DNA of 64,000 nt from Epithemia pelagica (Eukaryota > Bacillariophyta > Bacillariophyceae > Surirellales > Surirellaceae): NCBI GenBank assembly GCA_946965045.2, contig OX337228.1:992001-1056000 (forward strand). Reading direction: 5' to 3'. Position numbers and translations under genes: made by a program. This document shows positions 11,699-22,410 of the stretch, piece by piece. The notes under the pieces are model-generated. The model made no database searches and was not told the DNA's origin. It worked only from the letters and a program-made list of their open reading frames with translations. Numbering within the stretch: position 1 is the stretch's first letter; each line of letters begins with the position of its first letter.

Positions 11699-12382
11699 TA
11701 CTAACTCCATACCAGACTGTGTAGGTAGTTCGTCTCACATTTTTATACTACAGTAGGAATTTTTTGTACGACCGGGAAGTAGTTTCGTGCGAGTCGCGCG
11801 GTTTCCCTCTCGTGTGTGACACTTGTGTGACACTTGTGTGACACTTTGTGACATGGCTTCTAGGAATTTCTCACTACCTACACAGCTTGATAGGGAGTAA
11901 GTTTACTACTTCCCTGTGTCTGGCCGTCCTCTCGCGTCGGGCGCGCCCGGCTTGTCGGGAGAATGACTCGACGGGCAATTGTCTTGTCGGGCGTGCGCCC
12001 TCCTCGACCATTGCCCTCCTCGTCATTCTACCCTCCGCGCCGGGTGGTCCCTCCTTGAAAGGACTCGACACCGGGAAGTATTAATACTAACTCCATACCA
12101 GACTGTGTAGGTAGTTCGTCTCACATTTTTATACTACAGTAGGAATTTTTTGTACGACCGGGAAGTAGTTTCGTGCGAGTCGCGCGGTTTCCCTCTCGTG
12201 TGTGACACTTGTGTGACACTTGTGTGACACTTTGTGACATGGCTTCCAGGAATTTCTCACTACCTACACAGCTTGATAGGGAGTAAGACGCCCTCCTCGA
12301 CCATTGCCCTCCTCGTCATTCTACCCTCCGCGCCGGGCGGTCCCTCCTTGAAAGGACTCGACACCGGGAAGTATTAATACTA
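11699..12382. repeat. Tandem duplication of a 386-bp unit
   Basis: The block from CTAACTCCATACCAGACTG at 11701 recurs at 12087, a 386-bp period. The second copy ends at GTATTAATAC at 12371-12380 and lacks 93 bases present in copy 1 (about 11901-11993). Each copy contains three TGTGACACT-type repeats. Each also has inverted segments: CTGTGTAGGTAG near its left side pairs with CTACCTACACAG further right, and GGGAAGTAGT pairs with ACTACTTCCC in copy 1. No coding frame runs through it. The palindromic content suggests a duplicated MITE-like element. Confidence 0.85.
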
Positions 12383-12589
12383 CTAGAGGGAAAACACAGC
12401 AGGAGTGTCCTTCTCTTCAGGTAATAGGAATCGAACTTCATGTGCGGACTGGGTCACGCTCGCACACGCAACGAGACACATAGCGCCAATCCCACGACGC
12501 GACGAGCATCTTTCTCGCTCGCCATTGGTGGTGGGAACACAACACGACCGTTGCAAGGATCATTGTGACTATTTCATTGGGATAGGATC

Positions 12590-15500
12590 ATGTCGGACAA
12601 AAATGTAAGCGATACAGTGTCGCTTCAGGGAAGAGAAAGTTCTTTCTATCGTTGCGAATGGTTCTGTTGTCGTTCCTGAGCAAGCCGTCGTTTGAAACCG
12701 ATCTGTTGTGTGTCTTTGGGACATTGGAAGGTCACTGCTCATCTCTTTTTCTCGTACTTGTTGTTCTTGTTGTTTTGGTTCAATTGTTGGTCTCCCTTCT
12801 TGCAGCAAGGTAGTGGTTTCGGATTTGGATCCTTTGCATCCTTGCGAAAATCGGCGCAAGAACTTGGTGCCAAAGCAGCGGCTTCGGTGTCGGACTTGAA
12901 CCGGATCAAAAAGGAAACGGAAGGGACCGAGACGACTCAGCCGCAACTGCAACAAGAATCGAAAAGCGCCACTCAAGAAGAGAAGCAAGCAGCAGCAAAG
13001 CCATCCGAGAAAGCCCAACCGGCAACTCCAGCTGGCCTGAAGGCTGACAATGTCTCCAAGGAGGAATTGTTGGAGATTTTGTCCAAAATGAACAAAAAGG
13101 TCAAAGCCCTTGCTGCGGCGCGTCAACAATTGACGCAACAAGTCGAAGAAGAAAAGACGGAAAAGACGCGCATCATTGCCTTGGTCAAGGAAGAAATCTT
13201 GAATGAGCCACCCTTGGAGGAGGACAAGGATTTGGTCTTGCAGTTGCAAGCCGCCTGGCGAGAAAAGGAAGAACAAACGGCCCTTTCGATTCAATCGTTG
13301 CAATCGGAATTTCAGCGCATGCGAGTGCAACAACAGCATCAACAACAACAAACGGGAACCTTGCAGGATTGGCAGGTAGAAATAAAGCAATCGCTACGGG
13401 AGGAACATGGCAAAGAAGTGGACGACCTAAAGTCTCAACTCCAGCAACTACAGGAAGAGCATGTCGAAAAGAGTCAGTTGCTCGAGCAACGACAACAAGA
13501 AGTGGAACAATTGAAACATGAAATTTCTAGCATGAAAAATAGTTCTTCGTCGGGTAATGGTGAGAATGCTGACAGCAACGGGGTGCCGCCGTCCAATGAC
13601 AATGTCATTTCGAAAGAAGAGCATCAAGCCGAACTGACAATGGCCAACAAAACGGCACAAGAACAATTAGCTTCCTTCAAAGAGAAGGTTATGACCGCTC
13701 GACAAACCGAACTGGATAAGATTCGGGCCGAATTTGAGCAAGAAAAGGCCACGTTGATTCAACAATGGACAGAAAAATTGGAATCCTCTGAAACCACCGC
13801 CCAGGAGAATTTGTCGGCGCAACAACAAGCCCTCGAGGAACTAAAGAGACTGAACGAGGATTTGAAAACGCAATGCGAGGACATGACACAGGCCCAGAAA
13901 CAATTGGAAACAGAAATTGGTACTCTGCATCAACAAACCGATGCCAAAGACCAACTGTTGACGGCCAAGGATCAAGTGGTGGAGCAACTCAAAGTGTCGC
14001 ACAAAGAACAGCTGGCACAGAGAGAGGCCGAAATTAGGGCACAAATCGAACAAGAACAGAATTCGAACACAGTATCCACTGAGATGCAACAAACTCTGAA
14101 ACAATTCGAGGATCAAGTTGCTTCTTTACAAAGTCAAGTTGCGGAAAAGGATGAACTGCTTGCTTCCAAAACAAAAGAGATGGAAGAGGCATATGCTGCT
14201 GCCAAGGCCGAAATGACACAGAAAGAGGAAGAATGGCTCGCTCAACGACAGGCGTTTGAAAAGGCCAATGAGGAAAAGCTATCCAACGCATCCGCTGAGA
14301 CTCAACGAATTGTAAAGAGTCTACAGGATCAAGTTGCGTCGCTTCAGAGTCAAGTGGCAGAGAAGGAAGAGCTCCTTGCTTCGAAAACAAAAGAAATGGA
14401 AGACGCGTCTGCTACTTCCAAAGCCGAATTTGCACAGAAAGAAGAGGAATGGCTCGCTCAACGACAGGCGTTTGAAAAGGCCAATGAGGAAAAGCTATCC
14501 AACGCATCCGCTGAGACTCAACGAATTGTAAAGAGTCTACAGGATCAAGTCGCTTCGTTACAAAGTCAAGTTGCGGAAAAGGGCGAGCTGCTTGCTTCCA
14601 AAACAAAAGAGATGGAAGAGGCATCTGCTGCTGCCAAGGCCGAATTTGCACAGAAAGAAGAGGAATGGCTCGCTCAACGACAGGCGATCGAGAAGGCCAA
14701 TGAGGAAAAGCTATCCAACACTTCGGTGGAGACCCAACAAATTGTAAAGAGTCTACAAGACCAAGTTGGATCTTTACAAAGTCAATTGACGGAAAAGGAA
14801 GACCTGCTTGTTTCGAAAACAAAGGAGATGGAAGAGGCGTTGGATTCTGCCAAAGCCGAATTGTCACAGAAAGAGGAAAAATGGATCGCACAACAACAGG
14901 AGGTGGAAACTGCAAACGGAGAAAAGCTAAGAAACGCGACTAACGAGCTTCATGAGCAATATGGAAACGAAAAGAAGGACTTGGAAAATCGACTTGGCAA
15001 AATTGAGCTCCAAATGTCGGAGAAAGACAAGATTTTGTCGGAGAAGGAAAATGAGCTGGAGAAGACAAAAAGCACTCTCGATAGTCAAAAAGCCCAATGG
15101 AAAAAGGAGTCCGAAGAAAATCGCGATGCAATGGAACGTATGCATCAGGAGCGTCAAAGTGAGAGGAAGGAATTGGAAAGTCAGATAAGTGGTGTTCGAC
15201 AAGCGCTGTCTGAAAAGGAAAAAATGGTAGCCGATCGGGATAGAGAACTAGAGGAGCAAAAGGCCACATTTCAGGATCGGCCAAGAAAGATCAAAGCCGA
15301 ACTAGCCTCACAACAAGCTTCGGCGGCAGATGGTGATGAAAAGCAGGCTCTTGCCATCGAGCAACTTCAAAAGCAACAAGTAGCATTGGAAGGCGAAAAG
15401 CAATCATTGGAAGATCTCGTTGCGAATCTGAAGAGAGAAGTAGAAGATAAGGAGCGAACGCTCTCTTCCCAACTTGCGGAAATGGAGACACGTGCTCAAT

Positions 15501-18500
15501 CGGCCAGTGATGCCCAGACCGAGCTAGAGAAGGTCCATCAACAAAAGCTTGTGAAAGTTCAGGAATCTTTCGCATCCGAAAAGGCAGAACAGGTACAGCG
15601 TGTGGACCATTTGCAGAAGGAAGTAACCGATGCAACAGAACTTTTGGGGGCAAAGAAGGAAGAACTGGAATCGAGCATTGTTGCACATAAGGAGCAACTA
15701 GCTGCAGCGAGAGTTGAAGTTCAAACGCAGGCGGCCGCAGCGCTTGAGAATGAGAGAAATACATTATCAAAATCACAGGAGGAGTTCACAAAACAGCTTG
15801 GTCATCTCCAGGAACAAATTGCGGCAAAAGACAAGGAACTGATGGATATGAGCAAAGAGATAGAAAGCTCGAAAGCCAAAGCATCAGAACTTTTGAAGGT
15901 GAAACAGGAAGAACTGGATTCCACCGTTGCTGCGCATGAGAAGCAACTTGCTGCAGTCAGAACTGAAGTGCAGACACAGGCGTCCGCGGAACTCGAGAAG
16001 GAGAAAAATTCGTTAACCAATGCACAAGTTGAGCTCACAAAACAGCTTGGTCATCTCCAAGAACAAATTGCGGCCAAAGAGAAAGAGCTGGTGAAAATGC
16101 GAAAAGAGCTAGAAAGCTCGAAAGCCAAAGCATCAGAACTTTTGAAGGTGAAACAGGAAGAACTGGATTCCACCGTTGCTGCGCATGAGAAGCAACTTGC
16201 TGCAGTCAGAACTGAAGTGCAGACACAGGCGGCCGCGGAACTCGAGAAGAAGAAAAATTCGTTAACCAATGCACAAGACGAGCTCACAAAACAGCTTGGT
16301 CATCTCCAGGAACAGGTTGCGGCAAAAGAGAAAGAGCTGGTGGAAATGCGAAAAGAGCTAGAAAGCTCCAAAACTGTTCACGAGAACTCCCTCACCCAAG
16401 TGAAGTCCGAGCTCAGCGCCCATCATCAACACACTTTGAAGGAACAACAACTTGCTTCAGAAAACCAAAAGAAGAAGTTTTCTGAGCAATTGGATCATTT
16501 ACAAAAGCAGCTCTCGTCGAAAGACCTCGAGCTTAAGGCAAGAAATGATGCCCTCGAATCAACAAAGGCCAACTTTGCCGATGAGTTATCGAAAATTAAG
16601 GCGGATTTGGCGTCGAAGGAATCCGAATTGAATGACTTGAGTAAGAGGCTTCAAGAGGCTCTGGATTCCGAGCAAGGTACGCTTCAAAGTAGTGTGGATG
16701 AGCTAAACGAGGTTCACCGCAACGAAATCGCCAAGCTTTCGAAAGAAAATGCTGATTCTCTGAGCAAACTGCGAAAAGAACACGATGAAGCCCTTGGTGT
16801 GGCACAAGGGAAGCTCCAAGAGAGGATCCAAAACCTGGAAGCGGCCCATAAAGAACAGCTGGAGAACCTGTCACAGCAGAATGCAAAATCGCGGGACGAC
16901 GCACGAAAAGAACATGAGGAGAAGCTGAAAGGTGCTTTGGATGCTGCTGCTTCCAACCTACAGAAACTTAACGAAGCGAACAAGAAGCTCGAGAACGACA
17001 CCGCAGCGTTTCAAAAAGAAAAGGAAGATCTTCGTCAGAAAATGGCAGACTATGCTGATAATCTAACGTCGCAGTTCAAATCAAAACTCAAGGCACTTCA
17101 TGAAAAGGCGGCCGCTGAAGCCAAACAGTCAGCGACGGAGCATGAAGAAGCAATGGCCAAAGTGTCGGCACAGCTGCGGACGGTGTCTCTGAATACAACT
17201 GCACTCAAGAATGAAAACGAGGACCTAAGGAGTAAACTTACGAGAGCTCGGGAAGAAATGCAGATGACCGTTGAGAACAATTCAGCAACTGCAACCTCAC
17301 TCATTGAACAACAAGAAAAGCTGGAAAAGGAAAAGGGAGATTTGGAGAGTCGGTGCAAGAGGTTGGAGCAAGAAAACAAAGCGAAATCGTTGTCGCTGGA
17401 AGAGTTAAACGGTAAACTTACGGGTCTCGAACAGAACTTGAGCACCTTGTCGGAGGATCACCACGAACAAGAACTCAAATTGCAGGCTGCCGCAAGACAA
17501 GAAAACAAGTTAAAGACAACTCAAGCAGAAGTTACCGACTTGCGCGAACAACTTACGAAACTCAAGTTGGAGCATACGAAGAATTCAAATTTGGTGAACC
17601 GTTTGCAGGCAGAGAAGGACACGAATGAACGTAGTCATGGCGAACGGACAGCCCTCGTGGCAATGCTGGAAACACAGCTTTCGGAGATGAACGATAAGAA
17701 TGCCGATGTCAATGCACGATTGGAAGCGGCACTCTATGACTTGAGCCAAAAGGATGAAACCATTGTGGGGAAGGAGGAACAATTGCAGCAAATGGAAAAA
17801 GATCTTGCACAGGCAAAAGAAACTTCCAAGCGAGCATCCGATGCCTTGACAATGTCGCAGAAGAACGCGGATTCCAAGAGCAGCAAGCAAGTAGAAAACC
17901 TCCAACGAGAGATTCAACTCGTGAAACAGCAAATGGCCAAGAAAAGCGCCGCAGCTCAAAAGCTTCTTCAAGAACGAGAGGCTGAATGTGCCAATCTCCG
18001 AACCACCAACAAGGCGTTACAACAAGAGGTGGACAAGGGAACCTTGAGTGACCGAAGAATCTTTGAACTGGCCGCCAAACAAAGCAATCGCGAGTCCCAG
18101 CAGGCGGGGGAAATTGAAATTCGTGATCGCGTCATTGAGAATCTAAAAATGGCCCTGCTCGAACGGGACGGGAACTTGGCCTTTTTCGAAAAGCACGTTC
18201 AGGAAGTGGAAGGACAAATGGAAGAGTTATGCCGTGTGCAACGTCGAGAAGATGTTAATTTGGATTATCTAAAGAGTGTTGTGGTGAAATACCTGAGTTT
18301 ACCGCCCGGCTCTAGTGAACGGGCGCGTCTCCTTCCTGTCTTGGCGACCTTGTTGCAATTCAACAATGACGACTATCAAACGATTGAAGAGGGAAAGCAC
18401 AAACTCAGTTGGTGGGGCAATGTGGCTCCAACCTTGATTGGAAGCGTCGGATCTGACCTGCTTGGGACCGCGGCACCTGCCACGAATCCAGACGTTGCCG

Positions 18501-18562
18501 TGACCAACAATGGGACCTCCGCCTCCTCCAATGCACCATCGACTTCGCTACAGTTTTCATGA
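12590..18562 (+). CDS. GRIP-domain golgin (giant coiled coil)
   Basis: I place the start in a five-codon first exon (12590-12604, MSDKN) that splices across a 201-bp intron (GTAAGC ... TTGCAG) to 12806 in phase 0, giving about 1,923 residues. The open frame continues upstream of 12806 only as intron sequence. After a Gly/Phe-rich N-terminus the protein is almost entirely Gln/Glu/Lys-rich heptad coiled coil. The C-terminus (about residues 1828-1885) carries a GRIP domain: NLDYLKSVVVKYLSLPPGS followed by ARLLPVLATLLQF. GRIP domains bind Arl1-type GTPases on trans-Golgi membranes, so this is probably a tethering golgin. Two blocks of internal repeats (72- and 83-residue periods) show recent expansion. 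Confidence 0.88.
14112..14975 (+). repeat. Four 216-bp (72-codon) repeats in golgin
   Basis: Copies begin at about 14112, 14328, 14544 and 14760, each starting GAY-CAA-GTT/C. They keep an exact 216-bp period and encode DQVASLQSQVAEK followed by a Glu/Lys-rich helix. Neighbouring copies are nearly identical at the DNA level, especially the second and third, indicating recent in-frame tandem duplication. Confidence 0.9.
15788..16370 (+). repeat. 249-bp (83-codon) repeats in golgin
   Basis: The motif KQLGHLQEQ begins at about 15790, 16039 and 16288, an exact 249-bp period. DNA identity between the copies is very high. The 83-residue period differs from the 72-residue block upstream, so the two expansions were independent. 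Confidence 0.9.
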
Positions 18563-19100
18563 AACGAGTGAATGAATCAAAATTCCCAGTTTCACGAGGA
18601 CGGCATTGCTGCGCTGTTGACGTGACATATCGAGTATTTGACACTCGTCCTGTCACAGCGGACCATGACGGCCAAATCGAGTCCTAGGCACGCAACAAAC
18701 GAACTTGACAAGTTGTTGCAATGAGACAAAACTTGGGTAGCGACCCTATACAGTACTAGTAGAGGCCTCTTGGTTCAATGCGATGGGCAGAGAAACACAC
18801 GCATGTGGTGGTATTGTTCCTCAAACGATAACATGGCCGACTACCACCCCTGAATTGGTCTAAATCAACTCTTGCCAACAGTCCTATTTCGCAGTTCCCA
18901 TTTGCAGCTATTAGGTAGAGGACTAGACTCGTAGATGTGATGTTTCCAGTTTCCATGATGAGAGAGGGTGGTGATGGACTAAGAGCAGACAAGACACAAG
19001 ATGTGTTTGTTATGGGCCAGTTGTTGCGACCTAGGCGGCAGTCGGTAAATTCCAATGTGGAAAAGAAAGGTCCAAGTAGACTACTCCCGAGAGTGATGGG
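18563..19100. other. Intergenic, nothing recognised
   Basis: This is the 3' flank of the golgin and upstream DNA of a broken ORF. Short ORFs only; no repeat or RNA gene was noticed. Confidence 0.45.
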
Positions 19101-19685
19101 GTGAGTGCCAATGTCATGGTGCCAGAGGGCTTGGTCGATGTGAAACGTCTCGCGGAAAACCAATGCGATATCCAGTCACGGGATACAAAGATCCCGGTCT
19201 TTGTCACCTTTGACAAGGAGAACTTTACGGGCCCAATGGACGAAGAAGAAGAAGAAGAAGAAGCCAAAATGTTCGCCAAGCGCTCGTCCTGGTCCGTACA
19301 CTTTCCTTAGATCTTCCTCGGTATGAAGATCTAAAGCGAGGAAGATCTAGAGAAAGTGTATGGACCAGGACAAGCATTTGTCATCCATCGAGGTGTAATC
19401 GAATTGGTTGGTATGAATCACATTGAGTACATGATCAATACCAATGGTGGCTGTTCAGGAGCCATTGCATTCTTGCTGGAACAGGACGACGAGAACTACA
19501 GCAAAGCGATTGGGGTGCATGCTGGGAAGCACAATGACCTCGGCGATATCAGCATTGCTTTCAAGTTTCCAGCGCCGGGACAAGGTCCTCCAGAGAGATG
19601 CGCCTTTTGGAAGCATCAGAAGAGAATAGACTGCAGTATTCCGGAAAAAAATAGCACCCTTCCACACCTCCCTACTAGTTCATAG
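19101..19685 (+). pseudogene. ORF interrupted by an inverted-duplication hairpin
   Basis: Two ORFs (19101-19310 and 19356-19685) share one reading frame. They are separated by 45 bases holding two in-frame stops (TAG at 19308, TAA at 19332) that lie within a hairpin. Together they would encode about 190 residues: an acidic Glu-run segment, then a region with GGCSGA and AIGVHAG. Those two short motifs recall the nucleophile loop (GxSG) and following strand of trypsin-like serine proteases, but no His/Asp partner is visible and the similarity is weak. I read it as a degraded gene fragment, not a functional protein. Confidence 0.45.
19286..19371. repeat. 35-bp-arm hairpin
   Basis: Left arm 19286-19320 (GTCCTGGTCCGTACACTTTC...) pairs with right arm 19337-19371 with only a few mismatches, leaving a 16-base loop. 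The arm contains AGATCTTCC, and both in-frame stops of the surrounding ORF fall in the hairpin. A templated inverted duplication is the simplest explanation. Confidence 0.9.
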
Positions 19686-19871
19686 AGACAAGACCATCAA
19701 TGTATCGGCCCTTTCTCTTCCTGTCTTGAAGGACCCTGTAAAGCACACTCCAGAGAGAAGCGACTAAGATTGTCGGAGAGCGTCATACAGCAACACTCTA
19801 TGGGCCACCTCGAGGACTGCCGCAAAAAATAATGGCGGCCGTCCCCTTTGACACCACAACCAGCAAGGCTC

Positions 19872-20014
19872 AGGGCCCATTCTATCGACGCGATTTTGGT
19901 GCTCATGCTCACCAAAACGCGATTCGGAAGCAAAAAAACTGCTCACCGTGAGCAAATTGGAGCGCTCACCAAGTGCGATTTGCTCACTGTGAGCATCCGC
20001 GATTCGGAAGCAAA
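19872..20014. repeat. Cluster of short palindromes (GCTCAC/GTGAGC)
   Basis: Within about 140 bases there is a 24-base near-palindrome TTTTGGTGCTCATGCTCACC..., the perfect-armed palindromes TGCTCACCGTGAGCA and TGCTCACTGTGAGCA, and two copies of CGCGATTCGGAAGCAAA. The left edge GGGCCCATTCTATCG reappears inverted at about 23443-23458, next to the same 24-base palindrome. This is therefore a dispersed, MITE-like repeat family. It has no coding content. Confidence 0.7.
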
Positions 20015-20213
20015 TGTGTCGGTCATTGTAGGTTATTGTAAGTTTTGTGTCTGTTCCGATGCCGAATTGATAGAAACTAGAAACCGTGTTCGTTCCAAAG
20101 ATTGATGAACTCCGAAGAACAACAGTAGAAGCAACAACCGCCAGAAGAAGGATTCGACCATCAACTTTGTACGACAACAAGAGACAAGCTCCATTCGAGA
20201 CTCAAAGCCATCT

Positions 20214-21590
20214 TTGCAAAAGGACGACAACGACCCAAAGAACACGGATGTGGAACCTCAACCCACGCATAGCACTACCGGTAGTACGATTTTGCGCAAC
20301 AACCACCGTCATGCGTCCTCCACCAGCGATGCACCGTCCTCATCACCGGTCCAACACAGTCGTCACGACAAGGACGACGACGACACGCAATACAATTTGA
20401 CCAAACGTGATCGCCATCGTCAACGTCGGAATTCCTCGTGTGGATTGGGATGGTGTATGTTTGGTCGATCATCGTCGTCCTCGCAATGGCGGCGTCCTTG
20501 TCGACCCGGTACCATTCGCAAGAAAAAGTCATCCTTATCTTCACTGTCGCACAGTCCGACGGATTTGCATTATGACGGGGGTGCTTGTTCGTGGTTGGGT
20601 ATTACCTTGCATTCCTGAGTGGTTGATTATTTGCAGTGGTCTTTCCGGTCCAGTTTTGCTGCCGTCTTTATGAGTGCCGCCGTCGGATTCTTGGTCTCGA
20701 CCTTGCTCTTTGCCGCGGTCTTGTACGGATTGGGACATCATCATCCCAAGTGTTTGGGTGGCGTGGACTTTTATGAAGCATATTACTTTACCGATGCCTT
20801 TGTTTTGAGTTGGGCCACCTTTAGGCTATCTCCACCCGAGCGCCGCTATGCTGACGTATTGGGGCTTTCTGATTGGCCTCGCTATCCGGATAGCAGAATA
20901 GCGGAGCCAAACGGAAATAAACTCCACGATCTCCGTTAAAAGAACGCCGCTATCTCGCGTTGCGCGTACGCCCTCTCTTGTTTCGGTTAAAAAGGGGTGC
21001 GGCTTGCGGAATTCAATCAAGACAATCAACGAGAGCACAAAGCATAAACCAAAGATGGAGGACTCGTTGTTCTCCCTCTTCATTGTTGACTGTCATGGTG
21101 AATCATGTTGTTGTTCATGGCCAATGTAGATGTAGGTTTTAGTTTGCAGTCCAATCGTCCTATTGTATTCCCTGTCCCATTTCCGATTGATTGTCTGATA
21201 ATCAAACACACCAATAGTTTGAATGATGCATTTGTTTGATTGTTGCATTCCTTCCGATCCGTGATCCTCGAATCATCTTGCTGTGCATGGTTCTTGTCCC
21301 ATTGTAGGAAGTAGGGAACACAACAATGGAAAAAGAGATGGTAAGCGATCGTCACAAATCAATACGTGCCATTGCCATGTTTTCGACAAGTTGGCAGCAG
21401 ACGTTAATTTATTTATGCCGACGGTTATATTTTTCTCCGCTATCCGCTATTTTCCCCGCTATTCGGGGCCCCAAATAGCGGCAAAAATAGCGGATAGCAG
21501 AGCTGTTTAGCGGTTAGAGGAGATGGTGGAGTTCGATAGCAGTTTTTGGACCTTTAGCGGCCCCGGGTGAAGATAGCCTTAGTACGGTAC
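20214..21590 (+). pseudogene. Inward-rectifier K+ channel (Kir-like) pseudogene
   Basis: After a hydrophilic Asp/Arg/Ser-rich N-terminus, the frame from about 20635 encodes a first membrane helix (SFRSSFAAVFMSAAVGFLVSTLLFAAVLYGLG) and then a pore-helix-like FYEAYYFTDAFVLSWATF. This is the order seen in Kir channels just before the TxGYG filter. The gene looks dead. There is no usable in-frame ATG at the 5' end, an in-frame TGA lies at 20616-20618, and a 755-bp MITE interrupts the codons for ATF. Directly after the MITE the same frame resumes with Ser-Thr codons and then GTACGT, a likely intron donor. No second membrane helix or GYG filter was found downstream, so the rest is missing or beyond an unseen intron. 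Confidence 0.6.
20824..21578. mobile_element. 755-bp MITE, PIF/Harbinger-like, in the Kir gene
   Basis: Terminal inverted repeats start GGCTATCTCCACCCG on the left; the right end reads inward as GGCTATCTTCACCCG. The element is flanked by TTA at 20821-20823 and 21579-21581. Removing it with one TTA restores an uninterrupted reading through the channel pore, which fixes the boundaries. A 3-bp TTA (TWA) duplication is characteristic of PIF/Harbinger elements. Inside there is no transposase, but many CCGCTAT/ATAGCGG motifs form subterminal palindromes, for example around 21435-21505. Confidence 0.88.
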
Positions 21591-21688
21591 GTGCACACAC
21601 ACGCACAAGACACCACCCCGACGAGTTCAAAATGGGCAACTGGGCCAACCCTGTCGCAACCTGACCAGTACGGTCGTCCCTACGTCGA

Positions 21689-22051
21689 ATGAATGACGCC
21701 ATTGAAGGAGGGAATTATACCAGCCTTCCTCCCATTCGAACCAGCAATGGACAAGAACAAGGTGGTGAAGAGAGTGAAGCTACCTTTACCAAAGCGGGTG
21801 TGTGGATACTAGCAGCCGTGCTCATGTTACTGTCCATTATTCTAATTCTCTTGGTGGTGCATATGATGTATCGTCGTCGTCACATGCAACAGCTTTTGGG
21901 TGGAGAACGACGGTTGCCCATCCTGTTGGATGAAGAAGCTTTACGAGAACGCATTGAAAAACGATACGAAACCATTGAGGTGTGGATGATCAACAAACAA
22001 GTCATGGAACATGATGAATTCTGCGAAAACTGTCTTCACGAGCTGTGCTAG
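21689..22051 (+). CDS. Single-span membrane protein, possibly truncated
   Basis: A 120-residue protein: a short polar N-terminus, one membrane segment (about residues 38-60, GVWILAAVLMLLSIILILLVV), then a basic juxtamembrane MYRRRH and a charged helix ending HDEFCENCLHELC. The final Cys-x2-Cys-x4-Cys spacing might be the start of a zinc-binding domain cut short by the stop codon. Just downstream, CGAGCTGTGCTAGCAAC is duplicated (22038-22054 and 22078-22094), which places a stop in the frame, so truncation by a local duplication is possible. No family can be named. Confidence 0.5.
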   Translation: MNDAIEGGNYTSLPPIRTSNGQEQGGEESEATFTKAGVWILAAVLMLLSIILILLVVHMMYRRRHMQQLLGGERRLPILLDEEALRERIEKRYETIEVWMINKQVMEHDEFCENCLHELC

Positions 22052-22232
22052 CAACTTCGAGTGGTGGTCCTACGAGTACGAGCTGTGCTAGCAACAGTCA
22101 TCGTCCTTTTCGGCACCACGATCGTAGATATCAACTAGCTAGAGGTAGAGGTAACTGGCGCAAAAGCTACTCTTGCTATCTTTAATTTATGGTCCCGGTC
22201 GCACATAGTCACCAATGCGCAAATCGCAAAAT

Positions 22233-22410
22233 CGCGGGTCGATAGAATGGTACCCCCAAGCAGAGGTGAATAGTCGGGTCGCACATGTGTCGTGAATTCG
22301 AGGTGCATAGTCTTATTCACCCCCACGGCGCGAGGGTCCAAAATTGGCGATTTCTCGACTTTGACACAAACCACCAAAACACACCACACATTCACCACGG
22401 AGCCAATCTT
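22233..22410 (+). repeat. Dispersed repeat, copy A
   Basis: Contains, in order, GATAGAATGGTACCCCC, a variable segment, TTATTCACCCCCACGGCGCG and CTCGACTTTGACACAAACC. The same order occurs inverted at 23235-23395 and, more diverged, direct at 53510-53625. The first two copies face each other around 1.15 kb of DNA with no supported gene, as the arms of a large foldback would. Confidence 0.75.

Noticed and set aside
12395-12480. Possible minus-strand tRNA (GTTCGATTCC at about 12430)
   Set aside because: No matching T-stem, anticodon arm or acceptor stem could be built around it.
12569-13390. Long minus-strand ORF opposite the golgin 5' end
   Set aside because: Leu/Phe/Arg-rich antisense of a Gln/Lys/Glu coiled coil; a compositional shadow, as are several others at 13841-17971.
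14112-16370. Regular repeats that might suggest a CRISPR-like array
   Set aside because: The repeats are 216 and 249 bp, coding and in frame, with no spacer structure.
19356-19685. Calling a functional trypsin-like protease
   Set aside because: Only GxSG- and GVHAG-like motifs are present; catalytic His and Asp regions are missing and the frame is broken upstream.
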